From: Bradyrhizobium sp. BR13661
GTDB lineage: Bacteria; Pseudomonadota; Alphaproteobacteria; Rhizobiales; Xanthobacteraceae
Reading direction: 5' to 3'
DNA length: 64,000 nt
Assembly (NCBI RefSeq): GCF_029892425.1
Contig: NZ_JARXWB010000014.1
Location: 1 to 64,000, forward strand
Numbering within the stretch: the first letter of the stretch is position 1; each line of letters starts with the position of its first letter. Shown piece by piece: positions 23,925-32,738 of the stretch. A program made the translations under genes and the position numbers. The notes beneath the pieces are model-generated. The model worked only from the letters and a program-made list of their open reading frames with translations, ran no database searches and was not told the DNA's origin.

Positions 23925-25055
23925 TCAAATCTTCCCGCTGCCGCAGATGCCCTTCAGCGCCTGCCATTCCTTGTCCGTCAGCAGTGGCGGGCCACTGGCG
24001 GGACGGTCTTCCCGGGTCATGCGCGCGAGGCGATCCTCGGTCAGCGGATGGCTCGCCAGGATCGTGAAGCCTGATCCACCCTCCTTGCCGGTGATGCGGA
24101 ACATCAACTCGGCCGCGGGCTTCGGCGAGCGGCCGAGCTTGTGCATGATCTCGATGGCGAAAGTGTCGGCATCGGTCTCGGCCTCGCGCGAATAGGAGGC
24201 TTCGACCAGGCTGCGCGAGGCGAAGATCACGGCCGACGAGCCGGTGACGTCGCCGAACAACAGGCCGATCAGGAACGAGGTGCCGCCGTTGTAGATCAGG
24301 CCGCGCATGTTGTCGTGATGCTTGAGATGGCCGAGCTCGTGGGCGAGGATGCCGGCGACCTCGTCGGGGCTTTCGGCCTTCTCCAGCAGCGCGTTGAGCA
24401 TGAAGACTTTGCCGCCCGGCAGCGCGAACGCATTCGGCACCGAGCTCGGCAGCACGCCTGATGTCATGGAATCGTCGTCAAGCCCGGCGGCGTCGCGCAG
24501 GCGGTTGACCAGCTTGGAAAAAGCCGCCTGACCTGCCGGGTCGCTGCAGGATTCGCGGCCGAACAAGGTCCGCATCTGAACTTCGGACGCATCGCCGATC
24601 CGTCGCTCGATCGGTTTCGGCACCAGCGGCGCCAGACGGTCCGCAGCGAGCGGTACACCGAACAGCACGACGCAAACGATGGAGACGGCGGCCGCGACCG
24701 ACCAGCCGACGATTTTTGCGACCCCGCGGCCCGTGGTCCGGTGTTCGTCCAGACGTGGACAGCGTGCCGCGATATCGGCCGCGAACGCAGCATCGCGGAT
24801 CTCGAGCCGCGCCAGCGGTGGCGCGGCTGTCGAGGTCAGGCGCAAGATGCCGGGCGGACTGTCAGCACGGCGGATCTCGTCATAGGCCCAGCGTGTGACG
24901 AGTGAGCCCGCCTCGACCTCGCTGAGTTCGGCGATCTCGAGCGCGTCTGCGAGCGTCAGCATGACCTGCCGCCGGCGGCTCGATAGTCCGTCGAAGAAGA
25001 TCGCCCTTTGTCCGGGCTTCGGCTCGGCGCCGGTCTCGGCCGTCACATCACTCAC
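23925..25055 (-). CDS. M48-family metalloprotease, membrane-anchored
   Basis: The 376-residue protein has one transmembrane helix (about 116-138, VGWSVAAAVSIVCVVLFGVPL). A peptidase M48 domain follows, with zinc motif HELGH (His239, Glu240, His243) and the third ligand in EASYSREAETDADTFA (about 289). The family includes HtpX and BepA/LoiP-type periplasmic quality-control proteases. Its start lies 3 bp after the stop of the upstream DUF898 gene; the pair forms an operon. A signal peptide is not obvious, so an internal anchor with a periplasmic catalytic domain is inferred. Confidence 0.82.
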   Translation of the reverse strand: MSDVTAETGAEPKPGQRAIFFDGLSSRRRQVMLTLADALEIAELSEVEAGSLVTRWAYDEIRRADSPPGILRLTSTAAPPLARLEIRDAAFAADIAARCPRLDEHRTTGRGVAKIVGWSVAAAVSIVCVVLFGVPLAADRLAPLVPKPIERRIGDASEVQMRTLFGRESCSDPAGQAAFSKLVNRLRDAAGLDDDSMTSGVLPSSVPNAFALPGGKVFMLNALLEKAESPDEVAGILAHELGHLKHHDNMRGLIYNGGTSFLIGLLFGDVTGSSAVIFASRSLVEASYSREAETDADTFAIEIMHKLGRSPKPAAELMFRITGKEGGSGFTILASHPLTEDRLARMTREDRPASGPPLLTDKEWQALKGICGSGKI

Positions 25056-25058
25056 AGC

Positions 25059-26240
25059 CTAGAATCCTGCGACATCAAGGCCATCGGCAAAACCTTCGCC
25101 GAGGGCGCTGGCGAGTTCGCCGCTGGCGCGAACATCGGCCGCAACTCCGATATCGTGCACAACAAGCGTCTCCGAAGCTTTCAGCCACATATCGTGCTGG
25201 AGATACATGCGCATGACGACGTTCAAGGCGAGCGCCAGAGCAAGATAACCGATCACCAACATGGTCAAAAGTGGGATGTTCCGCGCGATCGCGTCGGGTC
25301 CAACGGGCGCCCCGCCGGCCGCCGCGACAATCCCCGCGGCGCCTGCGGCGTAGAACCCGAATAGAACGCTCAAGAGCATCCACCAGCCAATCACTTTCCA
25401 GTAAAGGCCGTAGAAGGCATTGTGCGGCAGATCCGAGGAGAGGCTGACGCCGCCGATGCGGATGCCGTTCAGCCACCAGCGCCATTCGCGCGCCTTGAAC
25501 TCGGCATAGAGGAACGGCGCAGCCGGGAAAAACAGCAACGCGAGCGGCGTAAGCAGCCACAGCCACCAGCCGCGCTTGAAGAACTCCCAGCCGTCGCCTT
25601 CGAAGTCACCTTGCAGGTCACCGAAATAAGTGTGCTGCATCTTGTAGCGCTCCAGCGACGCCTCGCGCCATGGCAGCGCCAGGCCGAACGTCAGGAACAC
25701 CAGAAGACCCCACAGCATCGCGCGAAACGAATAGGCCCAGCCGGATCCGTCCATCCAGAAGCGCACGCCGCGCCAGACCGTGCGTGTGAGCCGGTAACGT
25801 CGCGCGCGAAAAATCGCGAATTGACCAAACGCGTAAAAGGCGATGAACAGCGGCGTCGAGGCAAAACCCTTCCAGCGCTCGAACTCGATGCCGACAAGGA
25901 AATAACCGAGATAAATCGGCACCAGGATCGCGAGCGCGATCAGGAAGCCGATCAAGAGCTCCTTGGCCCGGCCGGTGTATTCGGCAGCGTCGCCGTCGAT
26001 CGACGTATTCGACCACAGATGCCGGCGGATGTCGGTGACGAGCCAGAACCGGTAGAAGCCGAAGGTCACGAGCTCGAGCATGGCCCCCTTGGTGACCATC
26101 TTGCGGAACTCGGGGCGGTTGCCGGTGAAATCGACCCGCGTCGGCGGTAGCGGCGGCGGGACCGGTTCGGCGGGACCCAGGGGGGCCCATTGCATGTCAT
26201 TCACGGCAGCAACCTCGGGATGCGGATCTGATCCGCTCAA
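25059..26240 (-). CDS. YjgN/DUF898 family inner-membrane protein
   Basis: The 393-residue protein has about six membrane segments and the DUF898 pattern (FTGNRPEFRKMVTKGAMLEL, TFGFYRFWLVTDIRRHLWSN, RARRYRLTRTVWRGVRFW, WREASLERYKMQHTYFGD). Members are inner-membrane proteins of unknown function. It precedes the M48 protease by 3 bp, and this YjgN-M48 pairing recurs in proteobacteria, so a functional link is likely. Confidence 0.82.
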   Translation of the reverse strand: MSGSDPHPEVAAVNDMQWAPLGPAEPVPPPLPPTRVDFTGNRPEFRKMVTKGAMLELVTFGFYRFWLVTDIRRHLWSNTSIDGDAAEYTGRAKELLIGFLIALAILVPIYLGYFLVGIEFERWKGFASTPLFIAFYAFGQFAIFRARRYRLTRTVWRGVRFWMDGSGWAYSFRAMLWGLLVFLTFGLALPWREASLERYKMQHTYFGDLQGDFEGDGWEFFKRGWWLWLLTPLALLFFPAAPFLYAEFKAREWRWWLNGIRIGGVSLSSDLPHNAFYGLYWKVIGWWMLLSVLFGFYAAGAAGIVAAAGGAPVGPDAIARNIPLLTMLVIGYLALALALNVVMRMYLQHDMWLKASETLVVHDIGVAADVRASGELASALGEGFADGLDVAGF

Positions 26241-26518
26241 ACTATAGATCAGAGATTAGTCGATCCCCAAGACGGGCGGGTTCGATTTAGCTCGGTTTCA
26301 AGCGAATTATCTGCCGTTTCGCCAGAGTACTGCGTGCTGGAGGTCACGTTGCCACATCTGCGTGACGGTCCGTCAAACCTCTCGCAAAGGGTGGACGTAG
26401 CAAAAACTCTCCCTTGCTCCGAAGCACGTAACGCGTTGTAATTGTGCTTCAAATACCGCAGCGCAGAATTCACAAAAATCGCGCGGTCCAAGCGCGGTCG
26501 ACGTCAGGGAGAACGGTC

Positions 26519-27784
26519 ATGCATGGGACCATGGAAAGCACGGCAAAGCTCGACGCCTTGCGCGAGCGCGCGTCGTCACTGCCGCTGGAGCAGTTCGATC
26601 CAGGCGACCCTGAATTGTTCAGGACCGATACGTTCTGGCCGTATTTCGACCGGCTGCGCCGCGAAGATCCCGTGCACTATTGCAAGGACTCGATGTTCGG
26701 GCCGTATTGGTCGGTGACGCGCTACAACGACATCATGGAGATCGAGACCAACCATGCGGTGTTCTCCTCGGCCTCCGCGCTCGGCGGCATCACCATCCGC
26801 GACATCGATCCCGATCTTCGCCGCGAGAGTTTCATCTCGATGGATCCGCCGCGGCATGCCGCACAGCGCAAGACCGTGGCGCCGATGTTCACGCCGACGC
26901 ATCTGGACAACCTCGCGCTCAACATCCGCAAGCGCTCGGCCGAGTGCCTTGACAATCTGCCTGTGGGCGAGGTGTTCGACTGGGTCGACCAGGTCTCGAT
27001 CGAGCTGACCACGCAGATGCTCGCGGTGCTGTTCGACTTCCCCTGGGAAGACCGCCGCAAGCTGACGCGCTGGTCGGATATTGCCACCACGATCCCGGGT
27101 CCCGACGGGCTGGTCGCGACCGAGGACGAGCGACAGGTCGAGCTGACGGAATGTGCGCAATATTTCGCGCGGCTGTGGAAGGAGCGCATCGAGCAGCCGC
27201 CGAAGAGCGATCTGCTTTCAATGATGGCGCATGGCGCCGCGACGCGCGACATGGATGCGCGGAACTTCCTCGGCAATCTCATTCTTTTGATCGTCGGCGG
27301 CAACGACACCACGCGCAACACCATGTCGGGCTCGCTGCTCGCGCTGAGCCAGCATCCGGAGCAATATCGCAAGCTGCGCGAAAACCCTGAAATGCTCGAC
27401 AGCTTCGTGCCCGAGGTGATCCGCTGGCAGACGCCGCTGGCGCATATGCGCCGCACCGCGCTCGCCGACTTCGAGTTCCGCGGCAAGCAGATCAAGAAAG
27501 GTGACAAGGTCGTGATGTGGTACGTCTCGGGCAACCGCGACGAAGAGGCGATCGAAAAGCCCTACGACTTCATCATCGACCGCGCCCGCCCGCGCACGCA
27601 TCTGTCCTTCGGCTTCGGCATCCACCGCTGCGTTGGACTACGACTTGCCGAACTCCAGCTCAAGATTATTTGGGAGGAGATCTTGAAGCGGTTCGACCAT
27701 ATCGACGTGGTCGGCGCGCCGAAGCGGGTGTATTCGAGCTTCGTGAAAGGTTTGGAAACGCTGCCGGTCAAGATTGCAGCGTGA
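26519..27784 (+). CDS. Cytochrome P450, CYP153-like (copy 1)
   Basis: The 421-residue monooxygenase has the I-helix motif VGGNDTTRN, the ExxR motif PEVIRWQTPLAHMRRTA (EVIR), and the haem loop FGFGIHRCVG with Cys371. RLAELQLKIIWEE and the IRWQTPLAHMRRTA segment resemble CYP153 alkane and fatty-acid omega-hydroxylases. The ATG at 26519 follows AGGGAG at good spacing. A paralogue follows in the same orientation 86 bp downstream. No ferredoxin or reductase gene is adjacent, so electron transfer partners must be elsewhere. Substrate is inferred only. Confidence 0.88.
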   Translation: MHGTMESTAKLDALRERASSLPLEQFDPGDPELFRTDTFWPYFDRLRREDPVHYCKDSMFGPYWSVTRYNDIMEIETNHAVFSSASALGGITIRDIDPDLRRESFISMDPPRHAAQRKTVAPMFTPTHLDNLALNIRKRSAECLDNLPVGEVFDWVDQVSIELTTQMLAVLFDFPWEDRRKLTRWSDIATTIPGPDGLVATEDERQVELTECAQYFARLWKERIEQPPKSDLLSMMAHGAATRDMDARNFLGNLILLIVGGNDTTRNTMSGSLLALSQHPEQYRKLRENPEMLDSFVPEVIRWQTPLAHMRRTALADFEFRGKQIKKGDKVVMWYVSGNRDEEAIEKPYDFIIDRARPRTHLSFGFGIHRCVGLRLAELQLKIIWEEILKRFDHIDVVGAPKRVYSSFVKGLETLPVKIAA

Positions 27785-27792
27785 GTTCCGAA

Positions 27793-27805
27793 TTATAGTG
27801 TATAA
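27793..27805 (+). promoter_or_regulatory. Short palindrome between the two P450 genes
   Basis: TTATA-GTG-TATAA lies 66 bp before the second P450 start. It may be a -10-like element or a regulator half-site pair. It is the only AT-rich motif in the gap. Confidence 0.3.
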
Positions 27806-27870
27806 CATTGGCACTTGCGACGACGTCCCTCACCACGACGGCGTGAACGAACACACTGGAGCGACTGCCC

Positions 27871-29145
27871 ATGAACATTCAGACCCCGGTCAAGGCCGAC
27901 AAGGCCGAACGCATGCGGCGCGCACGCGAGGAAGCCTATGCGACGCCGCTGAAGAACTTTCATCCGGGTGCGCCCAGGCTGTTCCAGGACGACACGCTGT
28001 GGCCGTGGTTCGAGCGGCTGCGCAAGGAAGAGCCGGTGCATTATTGTACCAACGCACCGATCGAGCCTTATTGGTCGGTGGTGAAATACAACGACATCAT
28101 GCATGTCGACACCAATCACGGCATCTTCTCGTCGGACTCGACGCTCGGCGGCATCGCGATCCGCGACGTGCCGGAGGGTTACGACTGGCCGAGCTTCATC
28201 GCGATGGACCAGCCGAAGCACTCGTTGCAGCGCAAGACCGTGTCGCCGATGTTCACGCCGACGCACCTGGACGAACTGGCAAAGCTGATCCGTCAGCGCT
28301 CGCAGACCGTGCTGGACAACCTGCCGCGCAACGAGACCTTCAACTTCGTCGAGCGCGTCTCGATCGAGCTGACGACGCAGATGCTGGCGACCCTGTTCGA
28401 CTTCCCCTGGGAAGAGCGCCGCAAGCTGACGCGCTGGTCCGACGTCTCGACCGCGCTGCCCAAGAGCGGCATCGTCTCCTCGGCCGAAGAGCGGCGCCGC
28501 GAGATGGACGAATGCTACGCCTACATGTCGAAGCTGTGGAACGAGCGCGTCAACTCGGCACCGCGCAACGATCTGTTGTCGCTGATGGCCCATAACGATG
28601 CAACGCGCTTCATGGATCCCGACAATCTGATGGGTAACATCATCCTGCTCATCGTCGGCGGCAACGACACCACGCGCAACACCATGACGGGCTCGGTGCT
28701 GGCGCTGAACGAGAACCCCGAACAATACGACAAGCTGCGCGCCAACCCTGAATTGATCGACACCATGGTGCCCGAGGTGATCCGCTGGCAGACGCCGCTG
28801 GCACATATGCGCCGCACCGCGCTGCAGGATACCGAGATCAACGGCAAGCACATCAAGAAGGGCGACCGCGTCGTGATGTGGTACGTCTCGGGCAACCGCG
28901 ACGAAGAGATGATCGAGCGCCCCGAAGAGTTCATCATCGATCGCGCCCGTCCGCGCACCCATCTCTCCTTCGGCTTCGGCATCCACCGCTGCGTCGGCAT
29001 GCGGCTTGCAGAATTGCAGCTGCGGATCGTCTGGGAGGAAATGCTGAAGCGCTTCGACCGGATCGAGGTGGTCGGCGAGCCGAAGCGGATCTATTCGAGC
29101 TTCATCAAGGGATACGAGACGCTGCCGGTGCGGATTCCGGGGTAA
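27871..29145 (+). CDS. Cytochrome P450, CYP153-like (copy 2)
   Basis: The 424-residue paralogue of the preceding gene shares the same landmarks: I-helix GGNDTTRN, EVIRWQTPLAHMRRTA, and haem loop FGFGIHRCVG with Cys374. The two copies look very similar through the middle and C-terminal halves but differ at the N-terminus (MNIQTPVKADKAERMRRARE), which is plausible for a membrane-targeting or substrate-recognition difference. Probably a tandem duplication. Substrate specificity likely differs between the copies. Confidence 0.88.
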   Translation: MNIQTPVKADKAERMRRAREEAYATPLKNFHPGAPRLFQDDTLWPWFERLRKEEPVHYCTNAPIEPYWSVVKYNDIMHVDTNHGIFSSDSTLGGIAIRDVPEGYDWPSFIAMDQPKHSLQRKTVSPMFTPTHLDELAKLIRQRSQTVLDNLPRNETFNFVERVSIELTTQMLATLFDFPWEERRKLTRWSDVSTALPKSGIVSSAEERRREMDECYAYMSKLWNERVNSAPRNDLLSLMAHNDATRFMDPDNLMGNIILLIVGGNDTTRNTMTGSVLALNENPEQYDKLRANPELIDTMVPEVIRWQTPLAHMRRTALQDTEINGKHIKKGDRVVMWYVSGNRDEEMIERPEEFIIDRARPRTHLSFGFGIHRCVGMRLAELQLRIVWEEMLKRFDRIEVVGEPKRIYSSFIKGYETLPVRIPG

Positions 29146-29201
29146 GCTCATCCTCATTGCGAGCGTAGCCCTTAGGGCAAGCCGCATCCCCAATCTCCGT
29201 T

Positions 29202-29302
29202 GTCATGCTCCGCGAAAGCGGGGCATCCAGTACGCCGCAGCTTCTCGGCTCTATCACTGCTGTCTCTGGAATACTGGATCGCCCGCTTTCGCGGGCGATG
29301 AC
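29202..29302. repeat. Palindromic intergenic repeat
   Basis: GTCATGCTCCGCGAAAGCGG and CCGCTTTCGCGGGCGATGAC-type arms enclose GCATCCAGTA/TACTGGATCG. It lies between the P450 pair and the lysR gene, along with a partial CATTGCGAGCG element at about 29157. Confidence 0.7.
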
Positions 29303-29401
29303 AGCGGAGTACTGAGCGGCCAGCTATAAAATTTCGGCATGACAGGTCGCGCCAGATGCGAAGGCAAGATGGCGCCTTCCTGTTCTACGACACGACCGCA
29401 T

Positions 29402-30322
29402 CTAACTCAATTTGATGTCCCACACGCCGTCCTTGCGGCAGGCGGCGACCTCGTCGCGCAGGAGCGCGGTGACGGCGAGTGACGCGGTCGAGGCCGGGCG
29501 GTCGATCGGAGAAGCGAAAATGAGCTCGCGTGTCATCGGCTTCGACACCATTGCCGTTTCTAGCCTGTTGTCCGCGACCTCGGCGTGGACCGACGAGGGC
29601 GGCAGCAACGCGAAGCCGAGGCCTTCCTCGACCAGGCTGGTCAGCACGCGGAACGAATCTGCTTCCAGCTGGACGTTGAGCTTGATCTTGCGTTGCGCGG
29701 CCGCATGCTCGATCAGCGCGCGGAGGCCGTGCGAATGACTGGGCAGCACCAGCCGCTGCCGCAGCAGCCAGCCGATGTCGACGCTCTTCTTGCGCGCGAG
29801 GCCGCAGCCGCGCGGGCCCACCGCGACGATGTTGTCGCGGCCGAGGCTCTGCACATTGAGATGCAGATCGGCGGAACGGCCGTAGAGGATGGCGAGGTCC
29901 ATCTCGCCGCGATGCAGCCATTCGACGATATGGCCGCTATAGCTCTCGACGATGCGCAGCGAAATACCGGGATATTTTTCGACGCAGCGCCGCGCAAACC
30001 GCGCCGACAGCACGCAGCTCACGGTCGGGACAAGGCCGAGCACGACCTGACCGGACGGCGGCCCCTTGGCCGACTGGATATCGTCGCGGATCTGGTCGAT
30101 CTGCCGCACGATGCCGGAGGTGCGCGCCAGCAGCAGGCGCCCGGCTTCGGTCAGCACCATGCCGCGGCCGTTGCGGGTGAACAATTCGGTGCGCAGCTCG
30201 TGCTCCAGCAGCTTGATCTGCCTGGAGAGCGCCGGCTGCGCCACGCGCAACGTGTCGGAGGCTTTGGAGAGGCTGCCGAGCTCCGCCACGTAACTGAAGG
30301 TCCTGAGCTGCCGGAAATCCAT
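29402..30322 (-). CDS. LysR-family transcriptional regulator
   Basis: The 306-residue regulator has an N-terminal winged HTH (MDFRQLRTFSYVAELGSLSK, VAQPALSRQIKLLEHELRTE, LFTRNGRGMVLTEAGR) and an effector-binding domain (about 95-300). ATG at 30322 is the canonical LysR start; an upstream in-frame start lies within the promoter region. It is divergent from the acyl-CoA dehydrogenase operon with a T-N11-A box between them, so it probably regulates that operon in response to a metabolite of its pathway. Confidence 0.9.
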   Translation of the reverse strand: MDFRQLRTFSYVAELGSLSKASDTLRVAQPALSRQIKLLEHELRTELFTRNGRGMVLTEAGRLLLARTSGIVRQIDQIRDDIQSAKGPPSGQVVLGLVPTVSCVLSARFARRCVEKYPGISLRIVESYSGHIVEWLHRGEMDLAILYGRSADLHLNVQSLGRDNIVAVGPRGCGLARKKSVDIGWLLRQRLVLPSHSHGLRALIEHAAAQRKIKLNVQLEADSFRVLTSLVEEGLGFALLPPSSVHAEVADNRLETAMVSKPMTRELIFASPIDRPASTASLAVTALLRDEVAACRKDGVWDIKLS

Positions 30323-30353
30323 GCTTGCCAATCCTGGAAGGCTACTCCATACG

Positions 30354-30372
30354 CTATAGCAAATGAGCATAG
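30354..30372. promoter_or_regulatory. LysR box in the divergent promoter region
   Basis: CTAT-N11-ATAG, a fully symmetric T-N11-A LysR-type site, lies in the 124-bp gap between lysR and the acyl-CoA dehydrogenase gene. It overlaps the likely lysR promoter, fitting autoregulation and divergent activation. Confidence 0.55.
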
Positions 30373-30446
30373 GGGGCTGGCGATGTTTTCACAACGCCAG
30401 AGGGTTGGCCGGCGTTATCTTGACTGCCGCCAGATACGGAAACGCC

Positions 30447-31616
30447 ATGACTGAAGAACACCACAGCGAAGATCACGCAGACATCCGCGAAGCCGTCGCA
30501 AAGCTCTGCGCGCAGTTTCCCGGCGAATACTGGCGCAAGCTCGATCGCGAGATGGCCTACCCCAAGGCCTTCGTCGATGCGCTGACGGAGGCCGGTTACC
30601 TCTCGGTGCTGATCCCCGAGGAATATGGCGGCGCCGGCTTGAAGCTGTCGGCGGCCGCCGCGATCCTCGAAGAGATCCAGCGCGCCGGCTGCAACGGCGG
30701 CGGCTGCCACGCCCAGATGTACACGATGGGCACCGTGCTGCGGCACGGCAATGCCGAGCAGAAGGCAAAATACCTGCCGAAGATCGCGAGCGGCGAGTTG
30801 CGGCTGCAGGCCTTCGGCGTCACCGAGCCGACCAGCGGCACCGACACGTCGTCGCTGAAGACCTTTGCGCGCAAGGAAGGCAACGACAGCTACATCGTCA
30901 ACGGCCAGAAGATCTGGACCAGCCGCGCCGAACATTCCGACCTGATGGTGCTGCTGGCGCGCACCACGCCGAAGGAGCAGGCGAAGAAGCGCACCGATGG
31001 CCTCTCGGTGTTCATCGTCGACATGCGCGAGGCCAAGAACAATGGCCTCGAGATCCGCCCGATCCGCACCATGATGAACCACGCCACCACCGAAGTGTTC
31101 TTTACCGACATGAAGGTGCCGGCGGAGAATCTGATCGGCGAAGAGGGCAAGGGTTTTCGTTACATCCTCTCCGGCATGAATGCCGAGCGGATTTTGATCG
31201 CCGCCGAGTGCGTCGGCGATGCAAAGTGGTTCATTGCGAAAGCCACCAACTACGCCAAGGAGCGCAGCGTTTTCGGCCGTCCGATCGGCCAAAATCAAGG
31301 CATTCAGTTCCCGATCGCCAAGGCCTATGCCTCGATGCGCGCGGCCGAGCTGATGGTGAAGGAAGCGACGCGCAAATACGAGGCCGGGCTCGATTGCGGC
31401 GCGGAGGCCAACATGGCCAAGATGCTCGCGGCGGATGCGTCCTGGGAAGCGGCAAACGCCTGCATCCAGACCCATGGCGGCTTTGGCTTTGCCGAGGAAT
31501 ACGACGTCGAGCGCAAATTCCGCGAGACGCGGCTGTATCAGGTGGCGCCGATCTCGACCAACCTCGTGCTGTCCTTTGTCGCCGAGCATGTGCTCGGCAT
31601 GCCGCGCTCGTACTGA
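30447..31616 (+). CDS. Acyl-CoA dehydrogenase
   Basis: The 389-residue flavoenzyme has the usual ACAD layout: N-terminal helical domain (IREAVAKLCAQFPGEYWRKL), middle beta domain (FGVTEPTSGTDTSSLKTFAR) and C-terminal helical domain ending THGGFGFAEEYDVERKFRET with the Arg/Glu-bearing FRETR motif. It oxidises an acyl-CoA to the 2-enoyl-CoA with FAD, passing electrons to ETF. The ATG at 30447 follows the repeat-free leader; the start further upstream is an untypical extension. Next come a CoA-transferase (9 bp) and a MaoC hydratase (15 bp). Confidence 0.88.
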   Translation: MTEEHHSEDHADIREAVAKLCAQFPGEYWRKLDREMAYPKAFVDALTEAGYLSVLIPEEYGGAGLKLSAAAAILEEIQRAGCNGGGCHAQMYTMGTVLRHGNAEQKAKYLPKIASGELRLQAFGVTEPTSGTDTSSLKTFARKEGNDSYIVNGQKIWTSRAEHSDLMVLLARTTPKEQAKKRTDGLSVFIVDMREAKNNGLEIRPIRTMMNHATTEVFFTDMKVPAENLIGEEGKGFRYILSGMNAERILIAAECVGDAKWFIAKATNYAKERSVFGRPIGQNQGIQFPIAKAYASMRAAELMVKEATRKYEAGLDCGAEANMAKMLAADASWEAANACIQTHGGFGFAEEYDVERKFRETRLYQVAPISTNLVLSFVAEHVLGMPRSY

Positions 31617-31625
31617 GGTCGCACC

Positions 31626-32723
31626 ATGGGAGCACTTGACGGGATCAGGGTGATTGCGGTCGAGCAGGCGGTGGCGGCGCCGTTCTGCTCATCGCGGCTG
31701 GCGGATGCCGGCGCCGAGGTGATCAAGATCGAGCGGCCCGAGGGCGATTTCGCCCGCGGCTACGACGCGGCGGCCAAGGGCCAGAGCAGCTATTTCGTCT
31801 GGCTCAACCGCGGCAAACAATCTGCCGTGGTCGACCTCGCCACCAAGGAAGGCCGCACTGAACTGGAGAAGCTGATCGCGAGCGCCGACGTACTGGTGCA
31901 GAATCTCAAGCCCGGCTCGATGGACAAGCTCGGCTTCTCGCGCGAGCGGCTGCTCAAGGACTATCCGAAGCTGATCTCGTGCACCATCACCGGCTATGGC
32001 GACGAGGGCCCCTACGCGCATCGCAAGGCCTATGATCTCCTGATCCAGGCCGAGAGCGGGCTTGCTTCCATCACCGGCAACCCCGACGGCGCCTCGCGCG
32101 TCGGCATGTCCATCGTCGACGTCGCGACCGGCGCCACCGCGCATGCCGCGATCCTGGAGGCGCTGATCGCGCGCGGGCGCACCGGCAAGGGCGCAGATAT
32201 CCGCATCTCCATGTTCGACGTGATGGCGGACTGGTGCACCGTGCCGCTGCTCAACGCCGAGGCCGGCAATCCGCCGAAGCGCATGGGGCTGCGACATCCC
32301 TCGATCGCGCCCTATGGCGTGTTCACCTCGAAGGACGGCAAGGATATCCTGATCTCGATCCAGAGCGAACGCGAGTGGAAGACGCTCTGCGCCGAGGTGC
32401 TTGATAGGCCCGACCTGCCTGCCGATCCCCGTGTCGCCAACATGGTGGAGCGCGTGCGCAACCGCGATTTCACCGACACGACGGTCGCTGACATCTTCGC
32501 CAAGATGACGCGCGACGAGCTGCTGAAGCGGCTGTCCGACGCCGACATCGCGTTCGCCGAGGTCAACACCATGGCCGACCTCACCAACCATCCGCATCTG
32601 CGCCGCATCGAGGTGGATACACCGAATGGCCGCGTCAGCTATCCCGCGCCGGCGCCGATCATCGTCGGCGAGACCCGCACTTACGGCGCCGTGCCGGCGA
32701 TCGGCGAAAATCCCAAGAAGTAA
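31626..32723 (+). CDS. CaiB/BaiF family CoA transferase
   Basis: The 365-residue type III CoA transferase has the family N-terminus (LDGIRVIAVEQAVAAPFCSS, RLADAGAEVIKIERPEGDFA) and the catalytic-aspartate region (GKGADIRISMFDVM). It moves CoA between carboxylic acids through a covalent acyl-Asp intermediate. It sits 9 bp after the acyl-CoA dehydrogenase and 15 bp before a MaoC hydratase, suggesting activation of a substrate for the operon's oxidation steps. A dicarboxylate such as mesaconate or citramalate is possible but unproven. Confidence 0.88.
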   Translation: MGALDGIRVIAVEQAVAAPFCSSRLADAGAEVIKIERPEGDFARGYDAAAKGQSSYFVWLNRGKQSAVVDLATKEGRTELEKLIASADVLVQNLKPGSMDKLGFSRERLLKDYPKLISCTITGYGDEGPYAHRKAYDLLIQAESGLASITGNPDGASRVGMSIVDVATGATAHAAILEALIARGRTGKGADIRISMFDVMADWCTVPLLNAEAGNPPKRMGLRHPSIAPYGVFTSKDGKDILISIQSEREWKTLCAEVLDRPDLPADPRVANMVERVRNRDFTDTTVADIFAKMTRDELLKRLSDADIAFAEVNTMADLTNHPHLRRIEVDTPNGRVSYPAPAPIIVGETRTYGAVPAIGENPKK

Positions 32724-32738
32724 GAAGAGCGAGGCGTC

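Noticed and set aside
26249..26491. 80-residue minus-strand frame upstream of the first P450
   Set aside because: Non-conserved composition in a promoter region; no supporting ribosome site.
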